From: Streptomyces lydicus
Lineage (GTDB): Bacteria; Actinomycetota; Actinomycetes; Streptomycetales; Streptomycetaceae
Assembly: GCF_004125265.1 (NCBI RefSeq)
Contig: NZ_RDTE01000003.1
Coordinates: 5,518,001-5,582,000, forward strand
Direction: 5' to 3'
DNA length: 64,000 bases
Under the pieces are notes generated by a model. The model made no database searches, was not told where the DNA came from, and saw only the letters and a list, made by a program, of their open reading frames with translations. Below are positions 31,162-39,779 of the stretch, piece by piece. A program made the translations under genes and the position numbers. Within the stretch, counting starts at the first letter, position 1, and every line of letters starts with the position of its first letter.

Positions 31162-32621
31162 TGAGGCAACGGAGGAGAGCCGCGGTGGCCTCGGCGGCCG
31201 CGCTGGTGCTCGCAGGTGCGGGCATCATGACAGCGGCCGGGACCGCCCAGGCCGCAGAGGTGTCGTACAAGACGGAGTGTCTGCCGCCGCCGATATCGGG
31301 GCTGCCGCCGGTCGAGGGCACCACGAAGGTGGCGGTCGGCGCGCCGGAGACGGCCAAGGTGGGCGACGAGATCGAGGTGGTCTGGAAGACGGTGGAGGGG
31401 GCCTCGAAGAACCCCGACATCCTCGATCTCGGGGAGAACACCGTCCAGCCGACCGGCACGATCAAGGTGGCCGGGGCGCAGACCGGCGATCTGGCCATGC
31501 AGGGGCCGCGGCAGAACCCGCCGATCCCCAAGGGCAGTCCGATGAAGCTGTCCGACATGAAGGGCAAGCTGAAGCTGTCGAAGCCGGGTGAGGTCACGCT
31601 GACGCCCGGCTTGTACAACATCAACGTCAACAAGCCGATCTCGACGGACACCAAGTGCTCGCCCAAGGAGACGGTGCAGCCCGCGGTCACCATCAAGGTG
31701 ACCGACGGCGGGGCCGGTTCCGGCGGCACCACAAGCGGGACGACCACCGGCACCACGAGCGGCACCACCTCCGGCACGACCGGCGGGACCACGAGCGGCA
31801 CCACTACCGGGACCACGACGGGCACGACCGGCGGAACCACCAGCGGGACCACCTCCGGCACCACCACCGGCAGCACCGACGGCGGTGCGACCACCGGTTC
31901 GTCCGGCGGCACCACCACCGGAGGCTCCGGCGGCGACCCCGACGGCACCGCGTACAAGGGCAAGGAAGTACTGGTCCCGTACGCCTGCAAGACGCCCATC
32001 GGGGACAAGAAGGCGACCTCTCCGGTCCAGATCAACGCGGTGAAGAAGGCCGGCAGTTACGACCTGACGGTGAAGTTCGGCAAGTCCGTCATGGACAGCC
32101 CGGCGGACATCCCCAAGGGCGCGGTCAAGCCGTCGATGGACGTCAAGGTCGGTGGCGCGGACAAGGGAGCGGTGAAGGTCGAGGGGCCGGCGAACGCCGG
32201 TCCGATCAAGTCGGGGCAGCCGATAGCGATTCCCGACCTGAAGGGCACCTACAAGCCGGGTGCCACCGGCAAGGCCACGCTGACCCCGGGCGTGCTCACC
32301 GTCAATGCCCTCGGGACGACCACCACCTGCACCCCGGAGAAGGACCCGGGAGTCTCGCTCGCCCTGGACACCTCGGCACAGCAGGGCGGCACCTCCGGCG
32401 GCACGTCCAGCGGCGCCACGGGCGGCGCCGCGGCCTCCGGCGGGAGCGCGGCGGGGCCGGCCAGTGTCTCGGGCGGCAGCGGCAGCAGCGGCGGCCTCGC
32501 CCAGACCGGCGCGAGCGACCACGGGGCGCTGACCGCGCTCGGCATCCTCGCCGGGACGGTCATCCTGCTGGGCGGGGCGGTCTTCACCTTCCTGCCCCGG
32601 CACCGGGCACGGATCCGCTGA
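31161..32621 (+). CDS. Two-domain surface protein with LAQTG sorting signal and Thr/Gly repeat stalk
   Basis: This is a 486-residue protein. A signal peptide (about 1-32) leads into domain A (about 33-175, starting VSYKTECLPPP). A stalk of about 75 residues of Gly-Thr-Thr-Ser repeats follows. Domain B (about 262-405, VPYACKTPIGDKKATSPVQI to ALGTTTTCTPE) is clearly homologous to the domain of the first gene in the cassette. A Gly/Ser linker, LAQTG, a hydrophobic helix and RHRARIR end it. LAXTG is the class E sortase motif, so the protein should be covalently wall-anchored. GTG 31158 is an alternative start overlapping the upstream stop. No sortase gene lies in the window. Confidence 0.85.
   Translation: MRQRRRAAVASAAALVLAGAGIMTAAGTAQAAEVSYKTECLPPPISGLPPVEGTTKVAVGAPETAKVGDEIEVVWKTVEGASKNPDILDLGENTVQPTGTIKVAGAQTGDLAMQGPRQNPPIPKGSPMKLSDMKGKLKLSKPGEVTLTPGLYNINVNKPISTDTKCSPKETVQPAVTIKVTDGGAGSGGTTSGTTTGTTSGTTSGTTGGTTSGTTTGTTTGTTGGTTSGTTSGTTTGSTDGGATTGSSGGTTTGGSGGDPDGTAYKGKEVLVPYACKTPIGDKKATSPVQINAVKKAGSYDLTVKFGKSVMDSPADIPKGAVKPSMDVKVGGADKGAVKVEGPANAGPIKSGQPIAIPDLKGTYKPGATGKATLTPGVLTVNALGTTTTCTPEKDPGVSLALDTSAQQGGTSGGTSSGATGGAAASGGSAAGPASVSGGSGSSGGLAQTGASDHGALTALGILAGTVILLGGAVFTFLPRHRARIR
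31728..31900. repeat. Thr/Gly codon repeats forming the stalk of the LAQTG protein
   Basis: Irregular repeats of GGCACCACC- and AGCGGGACC-like words encode GTT, SGT and TTG triplets over about 58 codons. Such stretches are prone to length changes between strains. Confidence 0.85.
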
Positions 32622-32719
32622 CCCGGCACGTCCCCGGCGCATAGGCGGGGTACGCCCCCAGGGGCATGACCGGCACGTTCCCAGGGACGCACGAGCCCCA
32701 CGTCCCCGAGGACGCACAA

Positions 32720-32752
32720 AGGGGGCGTCGCACCGGCGGTGCGACGCCCCCT
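32720..32752. terminator. Bidirectional terminator between LAQTG gene and POT transporter
   Basis: A perfect 15-bp stem, AGGGGGCGTCGCACC (32720-32734) with GGTGCGACGCCCCCT (32738-32752), has a 3-nt loop. On the minus strand TTTG follows the stem, so it best serves the POT transporter gene. Confidence 0.88.
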
Positions 32753-32781
32753 CCTGCTGTCCGGGGCCGGGCCGGCAGGCG

Positions 32782-34287
32782 TCAGTTGACGCTGCCCATC
32801 AGCTCCTTGATCCGCTTGCGGGACGTCCAGATGCCGAGGCCGGCGATGACGGCGAACACGGCCTCCACGGTGACCGAGGCGGCGGTGTTCAGATTGACGT
32901 TCAGCTGCGGCGACGTCAGCAGCCCGGACACCGAGTCGCCCGCGGTGACCGCGAGGAACCAGACACCCATCATCTGGGAGGTGTACTTGGCGGGCGCCAT
33001 CTTCGTGGTGACCGACAGTCCGACCGGCGAGAGGCACAGCTCGCTGACGGTCTGGATGAAGTAGATCGCCACCAGCCACATCGGGCTGACCTTGCCGCCA
33101 TGGGCGGCGGTGTCGATCAGCGGGATGAGGAAGACCGCGAACGAGATGCCGATCAGCGCGAGGCTGGAGGCGAACTTGACGGCGGTGCTGGGCTCCTTGT
33201 CCCGCCGGTTCAGCCACAGCCACGCCGACGCGACCACCGGGGCGAGCGCCATGATGAAGAGCGGGTTGAGCGACTGGTACCAGGACGTCGGGAAGTGGAA
33301 TCCCAGCAGGTCGTTCGTCGTGGAGTTGGCGCCGAAGATCGACAGGGTGGAGCCGTTCTGGTCGTAGATCATCCAGAAGACGGCGGCGACCGCGAAGAAC
33401 CACATGTAGCCCGAGAGCTTGGACTGCTCCAGCTCCGTGAGCTCCTTGTCGCGCTTCATGCGGACCAGGACCGCGATCGGGATGACCAGACCGGCGATGG
33501 TGATCGGCATCAGCGCCCAGTCGGCGAAGTTCCCGGTCACGCCGAGCAGGGTGTAGAAGACGGCCGCGACGGCCAGCCAGATCAGGCCCTTGCGCAGCGT
33601 GGACGCCTTCTCCTGGTCCGTCGCCGGCTGGGCGACGACGCTGCTCTCCGGGCTCAAGTGGCGGCTGCCGAGCAGGAACTGGGCGAGGCCGAGCGCCATG
33701 CCGACGGCGGCGAGCGTGAAGCCGAGGTGCCAGTTGACGCTCTCGCCGACGGTGCCGATGGACAGCGGGGCCAGCAGGGCACCGATGTTGATGCCGATGT
33801 AGAAGAGCGTGAAGCCACCGTCACGGCGCGGGTCTTGCGGGCCGTCATAGAGGTGGCCGACCATCGTGGAGATGTTCGCCTTCAGCAGGCCGGAGCCGAT
33901 CGCGACCAGCACCAGACCCGCGAAGAAGGACGCCGCGGAGGGCAGGGCGAGCGTGATGTGGCCCGCGATGACGACGAGGGCACCGATGGCGACCGTCTTG
34001 CGCGGTCCCCAGAAGCGGTCGGCCACCCAGCCGCCCGGCATGGCGAGCAGGTAGACCATCGCCATGTACACCGAGTAGATCGCCGTGGCCGTGGTGGCCT
34101 GCATGTGCATGCCGCCGGGCGCGATCAGGTACAGCGGGAGTAGGGCCTTCATGCCGTAGAAGCTGTAGCGCTCCCACATCTCGGTCATGAAGAGCGTGGC
34201 CAGACCGCGGGGGTGGCCGAAGAAGGTCTTGCCGCCATCCACAGGGTTCCCCTGCTGGGCCGCGTCCTTCGTCAGGCTGGACGCCAT
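32782..34287 (-). CDS. POT/PTR-family proton-dependent oligopeptide transporter
   Basis: This 501-residue protein has about fourteen hydrophobic segments. The family signature ExxER in FMTEMWERYSFYGMKALL marks the proton-coupling helix 1. GSGLLKANISTMVG and the FTLFYIGINIGALLAP region are the PTR2 signatures, and SELCLSPVGLSVTTKMAP is typical near the end. It imports di- and tripeptides by proton symport. AAGGAAG lies before the ATG at 34287. It is monocistronic with a strong terminator, and shares a 506-nt upstream region with the two-component system. Confidence 0.95.
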   Translation of the reverse strand: MASSLTKDAAQQGNPVDGGKTFFGHPRGLATLFMTEMWERYSFYGMKALLPLYLIAPGGMHMQATTATAIYSVYMAMVYLLAMPGGWVADRFWGPRKTVAIGALVVIAGHITLALPSAASFFAGLVLVAIGSGLLKANISTMVGHLYDGPQDPRRDGGFTLFYIGINIGALLAPLSIGTVGESVNWHLGFTLAAVGMALGLAQFLLGSRHLSPESSVVAQPATDQEKASTLRKGLIWLAVAAVFYTLLGVTGNFADWALMPITIAGLVIPIAVLVRMKRDKELTELEQSKLSGYMWFFAVAAVFWMIYDQNGSTLSIFGANSTTNDLLGFHFPTSWYQSLNPLFIMALAPVVASAWLWLNRRDKEPSTAVKFASSLALIGISFAVFLIPLIDTAAHGGKVSPMWLVAIYFIQTVSELCLSPVGLSVTTKMAPAKYTSQMMGVWFLAVTAGDSVSGLLTSPQLNVNLNTAASVTVEAVFAVIAGLGIWTSRKRIKELMGSVN

Positions 34288-34793
34288 GGATGCTTCCTTG
34301 CTGCTACGGGACGCGTTCGGTGGCCGATACGCGCCCGGGTGGGGGGGGATGACCGGCACCGGCGTAGCCCCGCCCGCCCCCACGTCCGGGAGGTTCGGCA
34401 CCCCCGCGAGGGGCCGTCGGGACGGTCGTACTCCGGATTCCACGCCCCCCGTCTAGCTGGCGCGGCGGACCCGGTCGACAGGTCGATCACTGTCCATCAG
34501 GGCTGGTGATTCCAGCCCGGTACACAACGAGGGACCGTTGACATCAGCGGAGAGTCAAAGGTCCCGGGTGGTTGAGCGATGGACGTCACGCCACCATACG
34601 TCCGGCGGCAGCACTGTTGGGCTGCGTGAGACAACGCTCACACCGGCACGGGGAACTGCGAGCGCCCCTGCGGGTACCACGCGCCCCCGCGCGCGCCCGG
34701 GGCGTCCCCGGCTCACGCTGCAGGAACGGTCCGTCGTCGGCCATCCGCGCTGGTCCGCCCCTCGGTCCACGGACATCGGACTACCATCGGGCC
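34288..34793. other. 506-nt intergenic region between POT transporter and response regulator
   Basis: I see no gene here. It contains the inverted repeat at 34531-34565 and, close to the response-regulator start, TACCAT (34782-34787) as a possible -10. The part next to the POT gene (34310-34450) is GC-rich and featureless. Confidence 0.6.
34531..34565. promoter_or_regulatory. Inverted repeat, candidate operator
   Basis: GGGACCGTTGAC (34531-34542) and GTCAAAGGTCCC (34554-34565) pair with 11 of 12 matches around 11 nt. The left arm contains TTGAC, which could be a -35. It lies midway between the POT gene and the response-regulator gene. Confidence 0.5.
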
Positions 34794-35474
<681 letters not shown>

Positions 35475-35480
35475 GGGCCC

Positions 35481-36728
35481 GTGCGCCGCCGCCTGATCAA
35501 CTCCACGCTCGCCGTGGTGCTCGTCGTGATCGCCGTCTTCGGCGTCTCGCTCGTCATCGTCGAGACCCGCACCATCCAGGCGGGCGCCCAGGAGAGCGTG
35601 GAGTCCGAGGCGGTCCGGCTGGTCGGGATAGTGGAGAGCCGGCTGGGCAGCGGCGAGAAGATCACCCCGGACATCCTCTCCGAGCAGATCACCGCCAAGC
35701 GGTACGCGAAGATCAGGGTGCCGGGCAAGGCGCCGATCGAGATCGGGACGCGGCCCTCGGGCACTGTCATCCAGTCGCAGGTGACCGGGGACCGCGGTGA
35801 GTCGGTCACGGTCCAGGCCTCCCGCTCCATGGTCAGCGCGGAGATCGGGCGGACGCTGCTGGTCATCCTGGCCGTGGCGCTGCTGGCGATCATCGCGGCC
35901 GTCATCCTGGCCGTCCGCCAGGGCCGCCGGCTGACCGCGCCGCTCACCGACCTCGCGGAGACCGCCGAACGTCTCGGCTCCGGCGACCCCCGCCCGCGCC
36001 ACCGCCGCTACGGCGTCCAGGAGCTGGACCGGGTCGCCGATGTGCTGGACGCCAGCGCCGAGCGGATCGCGCGGATGCTGACCGCCGAGCGGCGGCTGGC
36101 CGCGGACGCCTCGCACCAGCTGCGGACGCCGCTGACCGCGCTGTCCATGCGGCTGGAGGAGATCACCGTCACCGACGACCCGGACACCGTGAAGGAAGAG
36201 GCCACCATCGCGCTGGCGCAGGTGGAGCGGCTGACGGACGTCGTCCAGCGGCTGCTGACCAACTCCCGGGACCCGCGCAGCGGCTCGGCGGTCGCCTTCG
36301 ACCTGGACGAGGTGGTCAAGCAGCAGATCGAGGAGTGGCGGCCGGCCTACCGCAGCGCCGGGCGGGCCATTGTGCGCTCCGGCAAGAAGGGGCTGCGGGC
36401 CGTCGGCACACCGGGCGCGGTCGCCCAGGTGATGGCCACCCTGATCGAGAACTCGCTGATGCACGGTGACGGGACGGTCGCACTGCGCACCCGCGTCACC
36501 GGCAACCAGGCCGTCGTGGAGGTCACCGACGCCGGGCCCGGCGTCCCGCCCGACCTGGGCTCACGGGTCTTCGAGCGGACCGTCTCCGGCCGCAACTCCA
36601 CGGGGCTGGGGCTGGCCGTGGCCCGCGATCTGGCGGAGGCGGACGGCGGGCGGCTGGAACTGCTCCAGCAGCATCCGCCGGTCTTCGCGCTGTTCCTGGC
36701 GCGTGAGGCGGAGCCCGTCGAGGAGTGA
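35481..36728 (+). CDS. Sensor histidine kinase
   Basis: This is a 415-residue protein. Transmembrane helix 1 (about 8-28), an extracytoplasmic sensor of about 95 residues, helix 2 (about 128-148), a HAMP linker (about 150-200), an H-box ADASHQLRTPLTALSMRLEE (phosphorylated His), an N-box TLIENSLMHGDGTVAL, and G-boxes DAGPGVPPDLG and NSTGLGLAVARDLAEADGG are all visible. It is a full-length classical kinase starting with GTG at 35481, co-transcribed with the response regulator. Confidence 0.95.
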   Translation: MRRRLINSTLAVVLVVIAVFGVSLVIVETRTIQAGAQESVESEAVRLVGIVESRLGSGEKITPDILSEQITAKRYAKIRVPGKAPIEIGTRPSGTVIQSQVTGDRGESVTVQASRSMVSAEIGRTLLVILAVALLAIIAAVILAVRQGRRLTAPLTDLAETAERLGSGDPRPRHRRYGVQELDRVADVLDASAERIARMLTAERRLAADASHQLRTPLTALSMRLEEITVTDDPDTVKEEATIALAQVERLTDVVQRLLTNSRDPRSGSAVAFDLDEVVKQQIEEWRPAYRSAGRAIVRSGKKGLRAVGTPGAVAQVMATLIENSLMHGDGTVALRTRVTGNQAVVEVTDAGPGVPPDLGSRVFERTVSGRNSTGLGLAVARDLAEADGGRLELLQQHPPVFALFLAREAEPVEE

Positions 36729-36766
36729 GGCGGCGGGCGCCCGCCGGGGTCGCCGCGGTCCCCGGG

Positions 36767-37276
36767 CTACTTCCGGGAGGCGCTGTGCGGGCGCTGTGAG
36801 CCGTCGGCGAGGAAGGACTCGGCCCGCTCCACGGCCTCCCGCGCGGGCAGGGAACGGAAGACCCAGGTGCGGTAGGACCAGAAGCGGAAGAGCGTGGCGA
36901 AGCCGATGCCGAGGAACTTGAAGACATTGCTCTGCAGCGGGCTGTCCCAGTGGAACCCGTACGTCGCGACGTAGAGCAGACCGTTCTCGATCACCAGGCC
37001 GACCGCGCTGAACAGCAGGAAGAGCGTGAGCTCCTTCGTGCGGCCCTGTCTGTCGCGGTCACGGTAGGTGAAGTAGCGGTAGCCGAGATAGTTGGTGCCG
37101 GTCGCCACGACGGTCGCGATGATGCTGGCCCGGACGACGGGGACCTCGGTCAGCTGCCGCACGAGGTTGAACACCACGAAGTTGACGACGACCCCCGCGC
37201 CGCCGACCGCGCCGAACTTCGCCACTTCCCGAACGAGCGCCTCCAGCCGCGACCGCAGTGCGCTCCGTTCACTCAT
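36767..37276 (-). CDS. GtrA-family membrane protein
   Basis: This 169-residue protein has four hydrophobic segments (about 20-40, 47-63, 82-102, 112-140). The conserved N-terminal VAKFGAVGGAGVVVNFVVFN and NYLGYRYFTYRDRDR are GtrA-like. GtrA proteins are thought to move or hold polyprenyl-linked sugars across the membrane for wall or surface glycans. It is convergent with the kinase gene. That function fits the many wall-polymer genes further right, but there is no direct link here. Confidence 0.88.
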   Translation of the reverse strand: MSERSALRSRLEALVREVAKFGAVGGAGVVVNFVVFNLVRQLTEVPVVRASIIATVVATGTNYLGYRYFTYRDRDRQGRTKELTLFLLFSAVGLVIENGLLYVATYGFHWDSPLQSNVFKFLGIGFATLFRFWSYRTWVFRSLPAREAVERAESFLADGSQRPHSASRK

Positions 37277-37479
37277 GGGGATCGCTCAGCTCCTGTCGTG
37301 GGCGGTGTGCGCGGCCGTGGGCCGGTTCTCCAGCTGTTCCGTCTCCAGCCGTTCCGCTTCCTCATGCTAACCAGGGGCCGCGAGCGCTGCCTGCCATCTG
37401 TCACGTCCGTGCGCAACGCCCGGCGGTCCGAACGGGGCAGCACACCGTGACAGCCGATCGGCCGACGGTGACAACGGGA

Positions 37480-37905
37480 TCAGCCGACCGTGACACGGAA
37501 GTTGAGGCTGCGGGCGCCCTTCTCGTCGGCGGCGCCGGGGCCGCAGCGCCGGCAGCGCAGCAGCCGTAAGTCCGTACGGCCCGGACGGACGGCCTCGAAG
37601 GCGAGGTAGCGGGCGGTGCCGTCCGGGGACGGGTCACCGGAGCCCCCGTGCGCACCGGCGGCCCTCAGGACGGCCGGGTCGGGGCGGGGCTCGGCGATGA
37701 TCCAGTGGTAGCCGCCGGCGGGATCGTCGGGGACCCGCACGCTGAAGCGGTCGCCGGCGAAGACGCTGATCTCGGTGTCGTCCGCGTCGTAGACCGCGGG
37801 CGCGGACAACTGGCTGAAAACGGAGTGCAGGGCGACCAGCAGCGCGGCGATCGCGACCACGATCACCAGCTTCCTGGAGCCCCCTGATATGCCACTGTTC
37901 CCCAT
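37480..37905 (-). CDS. Chagasin-like (I42) peptidase inhibitor, membrane-anchored or secreted
   Basis: This 141-residue protein has an N-terminal hydrophobic segment (about 12-30), a signal peptide or anchor. The rest resembles the I42 fold: EISVFAGDRFSVRVPDDP, the loop PAGGYHWIIAEP (matching the inhibitory NPxTGYxW loop, here without the Asn and Thr) and RYLAFEAVRPGRTDLRLLRC. I42 proteins block papain-like cysteine peptidases from outside the cell. A CRRC pair near the end may form a disulfide. GGGGAGG lies just before the ATG. It stands alone between GtrA and the divergent purK. Confidence 0.78.
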   Translation of the reverse strand: MGNSGISGGSRKLVIVVAIAALLVALHSVFSQLSAPAVYDADDTEISVFAGDRFSVRVPDDPAGGYHWIIAEPRPDPAVLRAAGAHGGSGDPSPDGTARYLAFEAVRPGRTDLRLLRCRRCGPGAADEKGARSLNFRVTVG

Positions 37906-38070
37906 CCGGCCTCCCCTTTTACCGGGCCCGGCCCGGGCGCCGGCCCCGCACCCCGGCCCGAGGTTAACCGCCGGTGCCGACCCTTCACCGGCGATCTTCG
38001 AACGTGCGAACTCGGAGGATCGTCCAAGCCCGGGTGGGGGCCCGCGCCGCCGTACGGATACCCTGGGGGC

Positions 38071-39210
38071 GTGACGTTCCCGGTAGTCGGCATGGTCGGC
38101 GGCGGTCAGCTCGCCCGTATGACCCACGAGGCGGGTATCCCCCTCGGCATCAAGTTCAAGCTCCTCAGCGACACTCCGCAGGATTCCGCGGCCCAGGTCG
38201 TCGGTGATGTCGTCATCGGCGACTACCGCGATCTGGACACCCTGCGCGCCTTCGCTCGTGGCTGCGATGTGATCACCTTCGATCACGAGCACGTTCCCAC
38301 CGAGCATTTGCGGGCACTGGAGGCCGACGGCATCCCCGTGCGGCCCGGTCCCGCTGCGCTGGTGCACGCCCAGGACAAGGGGGTGATGCGGGCGAAACTG
38401 GACGCGATCGGCGTGCCCTGTCCGCGCCACCGCATCGTCTCCGACCCTGACGACGTCGAGCGGTTCGCGGCCGAGGGCGAAGGCTTCCCCGTGATCCTCA
38501 AGACCGTCCGCGGGGGCTATGACGGCAAGGGCGTCTGGTTCGTACGATCCTCCAAGGAGGCCGCCGAGCCATTCCGTGCCGGGGTGCCCGTCCTCGCGGA
38601 GGAAAAGGTCGATTTCGCCCGCGAGCTGGCCGCCAACATCGTCCGCTCCCCGCACGGCCAGGCCGTCGCCTACCCGGTCGTGGAGTCCATCCAGGTCGAC
38701 GGCGTCTGCGACACCGTGATCGCCCCGGCGCCCGGCCTCGACGCGGAGCTCGCGGGCCAGGCCCAGGAGCTGGCGTTGCGCATCGCCCAGGAGCTGGACG
38801 TCGTCGGGCATCTGGCCGTCGAACTCTTCGAGACCGCCGACGGCCGCATCCTGGTCAACGAGCTCGCCATGCGCCCGCACAACTCCGGCCACTGGACCCA
38901 GGACGGCGCGATCACCTCGCAGTTCGCCAACCACGTCCGCGCCGTGCTCGACCTCCCGCTCGGCGATCCCCGCCCGCGCGCCCCCTGGACGGTCATGGCC
39001 AACGTCCTCGGCGGCGACTACCCCGACATGTATTACGCGTACCTCCATTGCATGGCGCGGGACCCGCAGTTGAAGATCCATATGTACGGGAAGGATGTGA
39101 AGCCCGGCCGTAAGGTCGGCCACGTCAACACCTACGGCGACGACCTGGCGGATGTGCGCGAGCGCGCCGCACACGCCGCCGGCTACCTGCGAGGAACGAT
39201 CACCGAATGA
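38071..39210 (+). CDS. purK: 5-(carboxyamino)imidazole ribonucleotide synthase
   Basis: This 379-residue ATP-grasp enzyme of purine biosynthesis carboxylates AIR to N5-CAIR using ATP and bicarbonate. The N-terminal VVGMVGGGQLARM is the Rossmann-like start, VILKTVRGGYDGKGVWFVRS the ATP-grasp core, and VNELAMRPHNSGHWTQDG the metal/substrate loop (family NExxPRPHNSGH). The GTG start is 6 nt after TACCCT, consistent with a leaderless message. It overlaps purE by 4 bp. Confidence 0.96.
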   Translation: MTFPVVGMVGGGQLARMTHEAGIPLGIKFKLLSDTPQDSAAQVVGDVVIGDYRDLDTLRAFARGCDVITFDHEHVPTEHLRALEADGIPVRPGPAALVHAQDKGVMRAKLDAIGVPCPRHRIVSDPDDVERFAAEGEGFPVILKTVRGGYDGKGVWFVRSSKEAAEPFRAGVPVLAEEKVDFARELAANIVRSPHGQAVAYPVVESIQVDGVCDTVIAPAPGLDAELAGQAQELALRIAQELDVVGHLAVELFETADGRILVNELAMRPHNSGHWTQDGAITSQFANHVRAVLDLPLGDPRPRAPWTVMANVLGGDYPDMYYAYLHCMARDPQLKIHMYGKDVKPGRKVGHVNTYGDDLADVRERAAHAAGYLRGTITE

Positions 39211-39779
39211 CGCCCACGTCGTCCGAACCGAACGCCGACGCCCCCGCCGACCCGTCCCCCGTGGTCGGCATCGTCATGGGCTCCGACTCCGACTGGCCCG
39301 TCATGGAGGCCGCCGCGCAGGCCCTCGACGAGTTCGAGATCCCCTACGAGGTCGATGTCGTCTCGGCGCACCGCATGCCGCGCGAGATGATCGCGTACGG
39401 CGAGGAGGCGGACGGGCGCGGCCTGAAGGCGATCATCGCCGGCGCCGGCGGCGCGGCCCACCTCCCCGGGATGCTCGCCTCGGTCACCCCGCTCCCGGTC
39501 ATCGGCGTCCCCGTCCCGCTCAAGTACCTGGACGGCATGGACTCCCTGCTCTCCATCGTGCAGATGCCCGCCGGGGTGCCGGTCGCCACCGTCTCGGTCG
39601 GCGGCGCCCGCAACGCCGGGCTGCTGGCCGCCCGGATCCTCGCCACCCAGGACCCCGAACTCCTCGCCCGGATGCGGGAGTTCCAGCAGGAGCTGAACGA
39701 CCAGGCCACCGAGAAGGGCAAGCGGCTGCGCAACAAGGTCGCCTCCCCGGCCGGCTTCGGCTTCGGGGGCGGCAAGTGA
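39207..39779 (+). CDS. purE: N5-CAIR mutase
   Basis: This 190-residue class I PurE isomerises N5-CAIR to CAIR. GIVMGSDSDWPVMEAAAQ and VVSAHRMPREM carry the catalytic Ser, Asp and His. IAGAGGAAHLPGMLAS and PLKYLDGMDSLLSIVQMP complete the site. The ATG overlaps the purK stop by 4 bp and the next GTG overlaps its own stop, giving a coupled three-gene operon. The last residues FGFGGGK are a short tail beyond the core fold. Confidence 0.96.
   Translation: MTPTSSEPNADAPADPSPVVGIVMGSDSDWPVMEAAAQALDEFEIPYEVDVVSAHRMPREMIAYGEEADGRGLKAIIAGAGGAAHLPGMLASVTPLPVIGVPVPLKYLDGMDSLLSIVQMPAGVPVATVSVGGARNAGLLAARILATQDPELLARMREFQQELNDQATEKGKRLRNKVASPAGFGFGGGK

Noticed and set aside
31728..31900. The regular repeats of the LAQTG gene as a CRISPR-like array.
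   Set aside because: They are in-frame codon repeats within a secreted protein; there are no constant repeats with unique spacers.
36731..36744. Palindrome GGCGGGCGCCCGCC between the kinase and GtrA genes as a terminator.
   Set aside because: It is only 7 bp per arm without a loop or T tract, and such short GC palindromes are frequent by chance here.
37448..37500. Repeated CCGATC/CCGACGGTGACA words around the I42 gene stop as an attenuator.
   Set aside because: The repeats are short and imperfect, and pairing options are ambiguous.
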